This document shows, piece after piece, positions 43,151-53,278 of a stretch of 64,000 bases of DNA (the first letter of the stretch is position 1; every line of letters starts with the position of its first letter). Source of the stretch: Streptomyces sp. Go-475 (GTDB lineage: Bacteria; Actinomycetota; Actinomycetes; Streptomycetales; Streptomycetaceae); contig NZ_CP026121.1 of NCBI RefSeq assembly GCF_003330845.1, positions 3,205,501 through 3,269,500 on the forward strand, written 5' to 3'. A program made the translations under genes and the position numbers. The notes beneath the pieces were generated by a model. It was not told the origin of the DNA. It searched no databases and worked only from the letters and a program-made list of their open reading frames with translations.

Positions 43151-43550
43151 TTGAGTTCCTCCCCCGCGTCCGAGCGCGCGGAAGGAAGGGGTCCCGGTCG
43201 TGGAAGGGCCGCGCGCGCGTGATCAACGCGTGTAGTCAAGTGACGACATTTGACTAGAGGTTTAGAAGAAAAGACAGACCTTGACTTGCACAGGACAAGT
43301 GCACTATGCGGATCCGAGGTTCGTTTTACGGACAACCAACCCTGGGTCCCGCCGTCCTGCGGGCGCGTACATCTGTCCACCAGGTGGACGTCATGACTCC
43401 GTGCGCCCCCTGTGCACCGCCCTTGTTGATTAGGTCACGCTTACCGTTCGTTCCGCTCGGGCACGCTGCCGGTTAGAGTCGCTTGACGGAACGCCCGAAA
43501 GCTGGCGGAATGCCAGGCCGACGCCCCCGTGGACCCCCACTTTCGAGGAC
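43151..43550 (-). promoter_or_regulatory. AT-rich regulatory region of the M6 protease
   Basis: 400 bp without a gene. The stretch 43220-43320 is unusually AT-rich for this genome and holds inverted repeat ACTTG-N7-CAAGT near 43284-43300 and several TTGACT/TCAAGT-like hexamers (ACTTGACTACACG near the start). Suggests a regulated promoter with one or more operators. Confidence 0.45.
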
Positions 43551-43832
43551 ATGATGGCCATGCCCCGTCCGACTGCCGCACAGCTCGCCTACGGTTCGTG
43601 CACCGTGATCTTCTCGACCCTCGCCATGCTGCTGCTGTCACAGACGACTTCGGGCGCGGGGATCGCGGCCGTCACCGTCGCGGCGCTCGCCCTCGGGCTG
43701 CTGGTCGCCATGACGGTGCCGCTGCCCGGCAAGCGCCCGGCCGCGGTGGAACAGCCCGCACCCGTGGAGCCCGTACGGGCCTCGGTCACCGCGCCGGTCC
43801 AGGAGCCGGTGCGCGAGCGGGCGGCCTCCTGA
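43551..43832 (+). CDS. Small two-helix membrane protein
   Basis: 93-aa protein with two hydrophobic helices (CTVIFSTLAMLLLSQ; IAAVTVAALALGLLVAMTV) and a Pro/Val/Glu-rich C-terminal tail. Three ATGs (43551, 43554, 43560) follow GAGGA; the exact start is undecided. No family recognised. Convergent with the first RDD gene. Confidence 0.65.
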   Translation: MMAMPRPTAAQLAYGSCTVIFSTLAMLLLSQTTSGAGIAAVTVAALALGLLVAMTVPLPGKRPAAVEQPAPVEPVRASVTAPVQEPVRERAAS

Positions 43833-43886
43833 CCGCCCGCTGCTCCTTGCGTACTGTTCCGTACCGCCAGTTGATCCCGCTGTGCC

Positions 43887-44654
43887 TCAATTCGCGCTGA
43901 CCACGACCGTTTTGGCCGCCTTGTCGTGCAGGCCCTGCTTGTAGGGCTCGTTGAAGAAGCTCCAGCCGCCGCAGATCACGAGCCAGAGGCAGGGGCAGCA
44001 CAAGGTGGCCGGGAGCCACAGCACCGCCGCGCGCGTCAGCGCGTTCTGCGCGGAGGGTGTGGCGGTGCTGTCGAGGTCGACCACCCGGAGGCCCAGCAGT
44101 TTCTTGCCGAGGGTCTGGCCCGTCCTGGCGGTCAGGACGGTGTCGTAGGCGACGTACAGGACGGCGGCGACCACGGACCGCCAGAGGGACTGGGCGACGT
44201 CGATGCGGTCGGTGTCCACGTCGTACTCGTTGACGCCGAGGCCCCAGGTGAGCAGCCACATGACGGCGCCGACGAGGATCAGGTCGATGACGCGGGCGAG
44301 GGTGCGTTTGGCGCCGTCGGCGAGCGGGGGCAGGCCGGAGACGGGGGCGTCGGGGTAGGGGCCGCCGCCGTAGGGACCACCGCCGTAAGGACCACCGCCG
44401 TACGGTCCACCGCCGTACGGGCCGCCACCGGATGGGCCACCGCCGTACGGGCCGCCACCGGATGGGCCATCTCCGTGAGCACCACCGCCGTACGGGCCGT
44501 CGCCGTAAGGGCCTTCGCCGGGGTACGGCGGGAGTCCGCTGCCGTCGTGCGGGCCGCCCGTGCCCTCGCCGGGCGGCTCGCTCGGGGGCCGTTTTCTGAG
44601 CGGGTCGTCTTCCGGGGGCTGCTGACCGGAGCCGGGGGGCGGTTCACTGCTCAT
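43887..44654 (-). CDS. RDD-family membrane protein with GPYGG repeats
   Basis: 255-aa protein. Residues 1-105 are a Pro/Gly-rich cytosolic linker made of tandem GPYGG(G) units; the RDD domain begins at KRTLARVIDLILVGAVMWLL (the Arg-Asp Asp signature RVID), continues with ARTGQTLGKKLLGLRVVDLD and ends in YKQGLHDKAAKTVVV. Function of RDD proteins is poorly known; some are ion or sodium transporters. It follows a larger RDD gene on the same strand. Confidence 0.88.
   Translation of the reverse strand: MSSEPPPGSGQQPPEDDPLRKRPPSEPPGEGTGGPHDGSGLPPYPGEGPYGDGPYGGGAHGDGPSGGGPYGGGPSGGGPYGGGPYGGGPYGGGPYGGGPYPDAPVSGLPPLADGAKRTLARVIDLILVGAVMWLLTWGLGVNEYDVDTDRIDVAQSLWRSVVAAVLYVAYDTVLTARTGQTLGKKLLGLRVVDLDSTATPSAQNALTRAAVLWLPATLCCPCLWLVICGGWSFFNEPYKQGLHDKAAKTVVVSAN
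44357..44480. repeat. 15-bp repeats encoding the GPYGG linker
   Basis: The unit CCGCCGTACGGxCCA recurs about eight times with small changes and encodes the GPYGG motif of the RDD protein. Confidence 0.75.
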
Positions 44655-44752
44655 GGCCCGAGTCGACCGCGAACCCCTCGGCTCCGCATCCGGCGGACGG
44701 CCGTCCGAGGCACGGGCTCACCGGGCCCGGTCCCCCGGCCCCCGGCGGCCGC

Positions 44753-46657
44753 TCAGCCCGCGACGAACGTGTGCGCGGCCTTGTCGTGCCAGCACTGGCG
44801 CCACGGCTTGTCGAAGAGGCACCAGGCGACGCCGACAAGGCCGACGGCGAGGAGGCCGGGCACGCTGTAGACGAGCCAGCGGCGCAGGGCCGCGCCGAAC
44901 TCCGGGGCATCGTGGCCCTCGATGTCCCGTACTTCGAGGCCCATCAGCTTCTTGCCGAGGGTGCGGCCCCACTTGGCGGTGGGCAGCACCTCGGAGACGA
45001 CGCCGGCGAGCAGCAGGACGGCCAGGATGATGCCGAGGTAGACCGACGTGGTGCCGTCGAGCAGCCAGACCGTGACCGTCTCGCCGGAGAGCTTGGCCGC
45101 GTCGATCTTCTCGTTGACGTGGTCGATCGCCTTGCCGCCGAGGGGGACGGCGGCCACGGCGGTGAGGCCGGCCAGGACGACGGTGTCCAGCAGCCGGGCG
45201 ACCAGGCGCTTGCCGAGCCCCGCGGGGCGGGCGGCCGCCTGGCGCCGGGCGGCCGCCTGGAACGGGTCGTCGACCGGGGGTTTCCAGGGCGCGACGGGCT
45301 GATCGTCGTCCCCGCCGGCTCCGGCGAGCCGGTGCACCTGCTGCGCCCAGGACGACTGACCGCCGCCGGGGCCGGGGCTGAGGGGCGTGGCGGCGGAGGC
45401 GACGGCACCGGCCTGCGGCCCGCCGGGCTGCGGTCCGCCGGGCTGCGGAGGAACCGTGGGGGCCGCCTGCGGTCCGGACAGCGCGGCCGCACCGGCCTGT
45501 GCGGCGGCGGCCCGGGCGGCAGCGGCCTTGCCGGCGCCGAATCCGGGGCGGTCCGGGGCCCCGGCGGGGGCGGCACCGCCCTGCGCGCTGAAGGCGGGCC
45601 CTGCCGGACCACCACCCGAGCCGGTGGCCTGCGCCCCGAAAGCGGGCCCCGCCGAACCACCCGCACCGCCGGCACCGCCCGAACCCGCCGGTCCGAAGCC
45701 GGAAGCCCCGGAGCTACCGCCTCGGCCCGCCGCTCCAGACTGCCCACCAAAGCCGGACCCGGCCGGGCCGCCTCCCGAACCGGCCGCGCCGGAAGTCCCG
45801 GAGTTACCACCCCGGCCCGCCGCCCCGGCCTGCCCACCCAACCCGGACCCCGCCGGACCACCGCCCGAACCGGCCGCGCCGCCCGGGGTGCCCGGGGCGC
45901 CGAAGGCGGCCCCCGTGGTGCCGCGGCCCTGGCCGACCGAGCCCGCGGCATCCGCGGGGCCCTGCGAACCGAAGCCCGCGGCGCCGGACTTGCCGCCGGG
46001 GCCCGCCGGCGGTGCGTCGCCGGCGGTCGGGGACGCGCCCGGGCCCGTGCGCGGTGAGACCGCGCGGAACGTCATCGTGCCCTCGTCGGGGCGGTCGGCG
46101 GAGGCCGCTGCCCCGCCCCCGGACTCGCCCTTCGGGCGGCGGAAGACGAACGTGCTGCCGGCGGCCGCGGCGCTCTCCTCCTGGTCGGCGGCCCGGGCCG
46201 CGGACTCGCCGTCAGGCTGCCGGTCCTGCCGGTCCCCGGGCGCCACCCTCGGGTCAGCCCCCTGGGCGCCCTGGGCGCCGTGCGCCCCCTGCGCCCCCTG
46301 CGGTGCGCCCCACGAGACGCGGCGGTCCTGGCTGCCGCCGAAACCGGACTGGCGGGAGCGGTCCGCGCCCCACGCGGACGCGGGCTCGGGACGGCTGCCG
46401 TGCTGGGCGTCCGCGGCGGAGCGGTCCTCGACCGGGTCCTCGTCGAAGAAGTGCGGGCCGGTCTCCTCGACCGAGGCGGCCGGGGCCCCCGCACCGGGCG
46501 GCGGCGCGAGCGACTCGCCGTCCTTGGGCGCCGGACGGCTGGTGCCCGGTACCCAGGAGGCACCGTTCCAGTACCGGACATATCCAGGAATGGACGGGTC
46601 CGGGTAATACCCTTCGCGGGGCCTGTCGTCACCGGGGGCCGGGGTTGGGGCGCTCAT
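44753..46657 (-). CDS. DUF2510-RDD protein with long low-complexity linker
   Basis: 634-aa protein. The N-terminus holds a DUF2510 domain (REGYYPDPSIPGYVRYWNGA, then SWVPGT), then nearly 400 residues of Gly/Ala/Pro/Ser low complexity with repeats like GSGGGPAGSGFGGQ, and a C-terminal RDD domain (RLVARLLDTVVLAGLTAVAA ... GRTLGKKLMGLEVRDIEGH ... HDKAAHTFVAG). DUF2510 binds unknown ligands and is often at the cytosolic N-terminus. ATG at 46657. Upstream of and co-oriented with the smaller RDD gene. Confidence 0.88.
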   Translation of the reverse strand: MSAPTPAPGDDRPREGYYPDPSIPGYVRYWNGASWVPGTSRPAPKDGESLAPPPGAGAPAASVEETGPHFFDEDPVEDRSAADAQHGSRPEPASAWGADRSRQSGFGGSQDRRVSWGAPQGAQGAHGAQGAQGADPRVAPGDRQDRQPDGESAARAADQEESAAAAGSTFVFRRPKGESGGGAAASADRPDEGTMTFRAVSPRTGPGASPTAGDAPPAGPGGKSGAAGFGSQGPADAAGSVGQGRGTTGAAFGAPGTPGGAAGSGGGPAGSGLGGQAGAAGRGGNSGTSGAAGSGGGPAGSGFGGQSGAAGRGGSSGASGFGPAGSGGAGGAGGSAGPAFGAQATGSGGGPAGPAFSAQGGAAPAGAPDRPGFGAGKAAAARAAAAQAGAAALSGPQAAPTVPPQPGGPQPGGPQAGAVASAATPLSPGPGGGQSSWAQQVHRLAGAGGDDDQPVAPWKPPVDDPFQAAARRQAAARPAGLGKRLVARLLDTVVLAGLTAVAAVPLGGKAIDHVNEKIDAAKLSGETVTVWLLDGTTSVYLGIILAVLLLAGVVSEVLPTAKWGRTLGKKLMGLEVRDIEGHDAPEFGAALRRWLVYSVPGLLAVGLVGVAWCLFDKPWRQCWHDKAAHTFVAG

Positions 46658-46902
46658 GTCCGTCGTCCCGTATCTGCTCGGGGGCCAAATGGGGGCCTCC
46701 ACATCTATCAGACGAGCGCAACCCCCACCGCCGCTCCCACCGGACCCACCCCTTTCGAGCACCGATGTGCTACGCGTCGCCCGGCCCCGGCGCGTCCCCC
46801 TGCGAAAAAACTTCCGGCAACGCGCGTAATGGCGCGGCCCCCGCCCGCTCTCACCTCCCGACCGGCCCGCAAGGGCAGCCGTCAGGAGAAGGGAAGACCG
46901 CC

Positions 46903-47313
46903 ATGCACAACGTGGTGGAGCGGGAACTGGAGCTGAAGCTCGTCCTGTCGCCGGAGCGCAGGATCACGGTGCCGGCCCGGCTCGGGTACCTCACCGGCGA
47001 TCCGTACGCCGTGCACGTCACCTTCCACGTCGACTCCGCGCACCCCGTGCACTGGACGTTCGCCCGGGACCTGCTGGTGGAGGGCGTGTTCCGGCCGTGC
47101 GGGCAGGGGGACGTGCGGGTGTGGCCGACGAAGAGCGAGGGGCGGGGTGTCGTGCTGATGGCGCTGAGTTCACCCGACGGGGACGCCCTGCTGGAGGCCC
47201 CGGCGGCGCAGGTGTCGGCGTGGCTGGAGCGCACGCTGCGGGCGGTCCCGCCGGGGACGGAGGGCGAGCGGCTCGGGCTCGACGACGAGCTGGCCGAGCT
47301 GCTCGCCCAGTGA
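46903..47313 (+). CDS. ssgG: SsgA-like sporulation protein, SsgG type
   Basis: 136-aa SALP family protein found only in morphologically complex actinomycetes: LKLVLSPERRITVPARLGYL, DPYAVHVTFHVDSAHPVHWT, FARDLLVEGVFRPCGQGDVR, VWPTKSEGRGVV and LLEAPAAQVSAWLERT match the family. It controls septum site selection in sporogenic hyphae; the SsgG assignment rests on recalled position between the RDD genes and hppD in S. coelicolor, and the sequence is clearly not SsgB. ATG at 46903 with GGAGAAGGGAAG upstream. Confidence 0.85.
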   Translation: MHNVVERELELKLVLSPERRITVPARLGYLTGDPYAVHVTFHVDSAHPVHWTFARDLLVEGVFRPCGQGDVRVWPTKSEGRGVVLMALSSPDGDALLEAPAAQVSAWLERTLRAVPPGTEGERLGLDDELAELLAQ

Positions 47314-47323
47314 GCCGCCGGCC

Positions 47324-48724
47324 TCAGAACAGCTTGCCGGGGTTCAGGATGTTCAGCGGGTCGAAGGCCTGCTTCACGGCCCGCTGCATCTCCATCCCGA
47401 CGGGGCCGATCTCGCGCGCCAGCCACTCCTTCTTCAGGACGCCCACGCCGTGCTCGCCGGTGATGGTGCCGCCGAGTTCCAGGCCGAGGGCCATGATCTC
47501 GTCGAAGGACTCGCGGGCGCGGCGGGACTCGTCGGGGTCCGCCGGGTCGAAGCAGACCGTCGGGTGGGTGTTGCCGTCGCCCGCGTGGGCGACGACGCCG
47601 ATGGTGAGCCGGTACTTCTCGGCGATCCGGTCGACCCCGTCGAGCATCTCGGCGAGCCGAGAGCGCGGTACGCACACGTCGTCGATCATCGTCACGCCCT
47701 TGACGGCTTCGAGGGCGGTGAGCGACAGGCGGCGTGCCTGGAGGAGCAGTTCGGACTCGGCCGTGTCGTCGGCGGGGACGACCTGGGTGGCGCCGGCGGC
47801 CTCGCACAGCGCGCCGACGGCGGTCAGGTCGGCGGCCGGGGCGTGGGTGTCGAAGGCGGCCAGGAGCAGGGCCTCGGTGGTCTCGGGGAGGCCCATCTGC
47901 GCCAGGTCGTTGACGGCCTTGACCGTCGTACGGTCCATGAGTTCGAGGAGTGACGGGACGTGGCCACCCTCCATGATGCGGCACACGGCGTCGCAGGCGG
48001 CGGCCGAGGAGGCGAACTCGGCGGCCAGCACCAGCTGCTCGGGCGGCTTGGGGCGCAGGCCGAGGACGGCCCGGACGACGATGCCGAGCGAGCCCTCCGA
48101 GCCGACGAACAGCCGGGTGAGGTCGTAGCCGGCGACGCCCTTGGCGGTGCGGCGGCCGGTGGACATGAGCCGCCCGTCGGCCAGCACCACGTCCAGTCCG
48201 AGGACGTACTCGGCGGTGACGCCGTACTTCACGCAGCACAGGCCGCCCGAGGCCGTGCCGATGTTGCCGCCGATGGTGCACATCTCCCAGCTGGAGGGGT
48301 CCGGCGGGTAGTACAGGCCGTGTTCGCCGACGGCCCGGGACAGGGCGGCGTTGACCACGCCGGGCTCGACGACGGCAATGCGGTCGACCGGGTTGATCTC
48401 CAGGATCCGGTCCATCTTCGTCAGGGAGAGCACGATGCAGCCGTCGGAGGCGTTGGCGGCGCCGGACAGTCCAGTGCGGGCGCCCTGGGGGACGACCGGG
48501 ACGCGCAGGGCGGTGGCGGTGCGCATCACGTGCTGGACCTGTTCGGCCGTGCGGGGCAGTACGACGGCGGCCGGGGTGCCGGCCGGGCAGAAGCTCGCCA
48601 TGTCGTGGGCGTAGGAGGCCGTGATGTCGGGGTCGGTGAGCACCGCCTCGGCGGGGAGGCCGCCGAGCAGCAGGTCGACGAGGTTGCCGGTCCGGTCGTC
48701 GCTAGGCGCTTCGATACGGCTCAT
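47324..48724 (-). CDS. FAD-linked oxidoreductase (GlcD/D-lactate dehydrogenase type)
   Basis: 466-aa FAD enzyme of the VAO superfamily. PP-loop VVPQGARTGLSGAANASDG, GLYYPPDPSSWEMCTIGGNIGTASGG (FAD-binding) and C-terminal VAHAGDGNTHPT ... EHGVGVLKKEWL are typical of GlcD/DLD. It probably oxidises a D-2-hydroxy acid such as glycolate or D-lactate. ATG at 48724, no clear ribosome site. The same-strand hppD upstream is cut off by a hairpin. Confidence 0.92.
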   Translation of the reverse strand: MSRIEAPSDDRTGNLVDLLLGGLPAEAVLTDPDITASYAHDMASFCPAGTPAAVVLPRTAEQVQHVMRTATALRVPVVPQGARTGLSGAANASDGCIVLSLTKMDRILEINPVDRIAVVEPGVVNAALSRAVGEHGLYYPPDPSSWEMCTIGGNIGTASGGLCCVKYGVTAEYVLGLDVVLADGRLMSTGRRTAKGVAGYDLTRLFVGSEGSLGIVVRAVLGLRPKPPEQLVLAAEFASSAAACDAVCRIMEGGHVPSLLELMDRTTVKAVNDLAQMGLPETTEALLLAAFDTHAPAADLTAVGALCEAAGATQVVPADDTAESELLLQARRLSLTALEAVKGVTMIDDVCVPRSRLAEMLDGVDRIAEKYRLTIGVVAHAGDGNTHPTVCFDPADPDESRRARESFDEIMALGLELGGTITGEHGVGVLKKEWLAREIGPVGMEMQRAVKQAFDPLNILNPGKLF

Positions 48725-48765
48725 GATCACAGGTTCGCATCCGGGGCCAACGCTGTGAACCCCGC

Positions 48766-48799
48766 GGCCGTGCGGGTGCCCCGTGACACCCGCACGGCC
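48766..48799. terminator. hppD terminator
   Basis: GGCCGTGCGGGTG pairs over 13 bp with CACCCGCACGGCC around CCCCGTGA, 16 bp after the hppD stop and before the FAD oxidoreductase gene. Confidence 0.85.
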
Positions 48800-48814
48800 C
48801 AGAGGCGCCGTCGG

Positions 48815-50023
<1,209 letters not shown>

Positions 50024-50083
50024 TCAGCAAGACGGCCGAAGTATCGGTCCTTCTGTACAGGATGACCACCTCGGGAGGCTGCT

Positions 50084-50554
50084 GTGTCGATCGATCGTCT
50101 GGACGGCCGGATCATCCTGCTGCTCGCCCGGGAGCCGCGGATCGGGGTGCTGGAGATGTCGCGGCGGCTGGGGGTGGCCCGGGGCACGGTGCAGGCCCGG
50201 CTGGACCGGCTTCAGTCGAACGGAGTCATCCGCGGATTCGGCCCGGAGGTGGATCCGGCCGCGCTCGGCTATCCGGTCACCGCATTCGCCACGCTGCAGA
50301 TCCGGCAGGGCCAAGGAGCCGATGTACGGGCCCACTTGGCGTCCGTGCCCGAGGTGCTGGAGCTGCACACCACCACCGGCAGCGGGGACATGCTGTGCCG
50401 TCTCGTGGCCCGCTCGAACGCCGATCTCCAGCGTGTGATCGACCGGGTCGTCGGTTTTGATGGCATCGTCCGGGCCTCCACGGCGATCGTCATGGAGAAC
50501 CCCGTCCCGCCGCGGATCATCCCGCTGGTGGAGCAGGCCGCGGAGGAGACCTGA
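50084..50554 (+). CDS. Lrp/AsnC-family regulator
   Basis: 156-aa feast/famine regulator. HTH: DRLDGRIILLLAREPRIGVL ... SRRLGVARGTVQARLDRLQS; the C-terminal RAM ligand domain begins at FATLQIRQGQGADV and ends in STAIVMENPVPPR. GTG start at 50084 after GGGAGG. Likely controls hppD, perhaps in response to tyrosine or its catabolites, and itself. The ABC operon begins 18 bp downstream on the same strand. Confidence 0.93.
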   Translation: MSIDRLDGRIILLLAREPRIGVLEMSRRLGVARGTVQARLDRLQSNGVIRGFGPEVDPAALGYPVTAFATLQIRQGQGADVRAHLASVPEVLELHTTTGSGDMLCRLVARSNADLQRVIDRVVGFDGIVRASTAIVMENPVPPRIIPLVEQAAEET

Positions 50555-50572
50555 GTCGTGGGGTGAGCGCGT

Positions 50573-51220
50573 GTGAGCTTCTGGGAGTACCTGGCGGGCC
50601 GGCACGAGCAGCTGCTCGCGGACGCCTACCAGCACGCGAGCGCCGTCTTCCAGTGCATGGTCGTGGCGGCCCTGCTCGGGGTGCTGATCGGGGTCGCCAC
50701 CTACCGCAGCGAGTGGGCCGGGAACCTCGCGACGACGGCCACCGCCACCGTCCTGACCGTGCCGGCGCTCGCCCTGATCGGCCTGCTCGTCCCGGTCGTG
50801 GGGCTCGGCGTGGCGCCCACGGTGATCGCGCTGACCCTGTACGGGCTGCTGCCGGTGGTGCGCAACGCGATCGTCGGGCTGCGCGGCGTCGACCCGGCGC
50901 TGGTGGACGCGGCCACGGGCATCGGGATGTCCCGCCCGGCCCGGCTGCTGCGGGTCGAGCTGCCGCTGGCCTGGCCGCCGATCCTGACCGGGATCCGGGT
51001 CGCGACGCAGATGCTGATGGGCATCGCCGCCATCGCCGCCTACGCCTCCGGCCCGGGACTCGGCAACGTCATCTTCCGCGGACTGGCCTCGCTGGGCAGC
51101 GCCAACGCGCTCAACCAGGTCCTCGCGGGCACGCTCGGCATCATCGTCCTGGCGCTGCTGTTCGACGCCGCGTACGTCCTGATCGGGCGGCTGACCATCC
51201 CCAGGGGGATCCGTGCCTGA
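50573..51220 (+). CDS. Osmolyte ABC transporter permease 1 (OpuCB/ProW-like)
   Basis: 215-aa permease with six hydrophobic segments: VVAALLGVLIGVATYR, ALALIGLLVPVVGLG and the EAA-type cytosolic loop VDAATGIGMSRPARLLRVEL. GTG start. It is the first gene of a four-gene unit with overlapping ends (permease, ATPase, permease, binding protein) of the OpuC type for glycine betaine, choline or carnitine. Confidence 0.9.
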   Translation: MSFWEYLAGRHEQLLADAYQHASAVFQCMVVAALLGVLIGVATYRSEWAGNLATTATATVLTVPALALIGLLVPVVGLGVAPTVIALTLYGLLPVVRNAIVGLRGVDPALVDAATGIGMSRPARLLRVELPLAWPPILTGIRVATQMLMGIAAIAAYASGPGLGNVIFRGLASLGSANALNQVLAGTLGIIVLALLFDAAYVLIGRLTIPRGIRA

Positions 51221-52469
51221 GACCGACGGCCACGGCGCCTCCATCGAGCTGGAGAACCTGACCAAGCGGTTCCCCGGCGGCGCGCAGCCGGCCGTGGACA
51301 ACGTGAGCATGGAGATCAGGGCGGGCGAGGTCGTCGTCCTCGTCGGGCCCTCGGGTTGCGGGAAGTCGACCACGCTCAGGATGATCAACCGGCTGATCGA
51401 GCCGACCGGCGGCCGGATCCGCATGGGCGGCGAGGACGTCACCGACATCGACCCGGTCGGGCTGCGCCGCAAGGTCGGCTACGCGATCCAGTCCGCCGGG
51501 CTCTTCCCGCACATGACGGTCGCGCAGAACATCGGTCTGGTCCCGAGGATGATCGGCTGGCCGAAGGCCCGGGTCAGGGAGCGGACCGAGGAGCTGCTCG
51601 ACCTCGTCGGCCTCGACCCCGGCGAGTTCCACGGCCGCTACCCGCGCCAGCTCTCCGGCGGCCAGCAGCAGCGGGTGGGCGTGGCCCGGGCGCTGGCGGC
51701 CGATCCGCCGGTGCTGCTGATGGACGAGCCGTTCGGGGCCGTCGACCCGATCACCCGGGACCACCTCCAGGACGAGCTGATCCGGCTGCAGCACGAGCTG
51801 CGCAAGACGATCGTCTTCGTCACCCACGACTTCGACGAGGCGATCAAGCTCGGCGACCGCATCGCCGTGCTGCGCGAGCGCTCGCACATCGCCCAGTTCG
51901 ACACCCCCGAGGCGATCCTGACCAACCCGGCGGACGACTTCGTCTCCGGGTTCGTGGGCGCCGGGGCGGCGCTGAAGCGGCTGAACCTGACCCGCGTACG
52001 GGACGTGGAGATCACCGACTACCCGACCGTCACGGTCGACGACCCGCTCCAGCAGATCTTCAACCGGCTGCGGGCCGGCGGCACCAACGAGATCCTGCTG
52101 CTCGACCGGCGCGGCCGCCCCTACAAGTGGCTGCGGCGCGGCGACCTGATGCGGGCGCGCGGCTCGCTGGCCCGGGCCGGGACCCTGGTGCACGACACGG
52201 TCACCCGGGACGCGACCCTGCGCGACGCGCTGGAGGCGGTGCTCACCGACAACGCCGGACGCGTGGCGGTGACCGGGCGGCGCGGCGAGTACACGGGCGT
52301 CGTCGACATGGAGACGCTCCTGAACTCCGTGCACGACATGCTGGAGGCCGACCGGCTCGACGCGCGGGAGCACCAGCACGAACTGGAGGAACTGCGGGCC
52401 GCGCAGACCCACGCGGAGCAGGAGGGGGCCGGGGGTGTGACGGGCGTGGGCCCCGGAGGGCGGCGGTGA
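51213..52469 (+). CDS. Osmolyte ABC transporter ATPase (OpuCA/ProV-like)
   Basis: 418-aa ATPase with Walker A GPSGCGKST near 46-54, Q-loop AIQSAGLFPH, signature LSGGQQQR, Walker B LLMDEPFGAVD and H-loop FVTHD. After about 250 come tandem CBS domains (LRAGGTNEILLLDRRGRPYK; LTDNAGRVAVTGRRGE) that usually sense ionic strength. GTG start at 51213 overlaps the permease stop. C-terminus ends in a low-complexity tail. Confidence 0.95.
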   Translation: MPETDGHGASIELENLTKRFPGGAQPAVDNVSMEIRAGEVVVLVGPSGCGKSTTLRMINRLIEPTGGRIRMGGEDVTDIDPVGLRRKVGYAIQSAGLFPHMTVAQNIGLVPRMIGWPKARVRERTEELLDLVGLDPGEFHGRYPRQLSGGQQQRVGVARALAADPPVLLMDEPFGAVDPITRDHLQDELIRLQHELRKTIVFVTHDFDEAIKLGDRIAVLRERSHIAQFDTPEAILTNPADDFVSGFVGAGAALKRLNLTRVRDVEITDYPTVTVDDPLQQIFNRLRAGGTNEILLLDRRGRPYKWLRRGDLMRARGSLARAGTLVHDTVTRDATLRDALEAVLTDNAGRVAVTGRRGEYTGVVDMETLLNSVHDMLEADRLDAREHQHELEELRAAQTHAEQEGAGGVTGVGPGGRR

Positions 52470-53278
52470 CGGCCACGGAGGCCGGGGAAGCCGCCGGGCC
52501 GCTCGGCGAGGCGCCCCGGCGGCGGCCCGGGCGACGCCCCCGGCCGGCCCGCGTCGGCTGGCGGAAGCTGACGTTCCTGCCCGTGGGCCTGATCGCCGTG
52601 CTGCTCGCCACCTGGCTCTGGTTCCAGCAGGCCGACCTGGACGCGCTGACGCGGAACGCGTTGTCCGGCGGGCAGGTGTCCAAGGCGCTGTGGCAGCACA
52701 TCCAACTCACCGCGATCTCCACGTTCTTCGTGCTGGTCATCGCGGTCCCGCTGGGCGTCCTGCTGACCCGGAGGGCGTTCAGCAGGGCCACTCCGGTGGC
52801 GATGGCCTTCGCCAACATGGGCCAGGCGACCCCCGCGATCGGCCTGCTGGCGCTCCTGGTGATCTGGCTGGGCATCGGCCGCCGGGCCGCCCTGATCGGC
52901 ATGATCGCCTACGCCGTCCTGCCGGTGCTGTCGAACACGATCACCGGCCTGAAGGCGAACGACCCGGCCCTGCTGGAGGCGGCGCGGGGCATCGGCATGT
53001 CCCCCACAGGCGTGCTGACCCGGGTGGAGCTGCCGCTGGCGGTCCCGCTGATCCTGGCGGGCGTGCGCACGGCCCTGGTCCTCAACGTCGGTACGGCGAC
53101 CCTGGCGGTCTTCGGCGGGGGCGGCGGGCTGGGCGTGCTGATCACGACCGGGATCACCAACCAGCGGATGCCGGTGCTGGTGCTGGGCTCGGTCCTCACG
53201 GTGGTGCTGGCGCTGCTGGTGGACTGGCTGGCCTCGCTGGCGGAACTGCTGCTGCGGCCCCGGGGGTTGCGGGCATGA
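52466..53278 (+). CDS. Osmolyte ABC transporter permease 2
   Basis: 270-aa permease: LPVGLIAVLLATWLWF, FVLVIAVPLGVLLTRR, ATPAIGLLALLVIWLG, the EAA loop LLEAARGIGMSPTGVLTRVE and FGGGGGLGVLITTG. GTG at 52466 in a GTGA overlap with the ATPase stop. Basic cytosolic N-terminus of about 40 residues. Confidence 0.9.
   Translation: MTATEAGEAAGPLGEAPRRRPGRRPRPARVGWRKLTFLPVGLIAVLLATWLWFQQADLDALTRNALSGGQVSKALWQHIQLTAISTFFVLVIAVPLGVLLTRRAFSRATPVAMAFANMGQATPAIGLLALLVIWLGIGRRAALIGMIAYAVLPVLSNTITGLKANDPALLEAARGIGMSPTGVLTRVELPLAVPLILAGVRTALVLNVGTATLAVFGGGGGLGVLITTGITNQRMPVLVLGSVLTVVLALLVDWLASLAELLLRPRGLRA

Noticed and set aside
40748..43222. 824-aa plus-strand open frame opposite the M6 protease
   Set aside because: Shadow frame; the minus strand encodes signal peptide and zinc motif, while this frame is valine- and glycine-rich without motifs.
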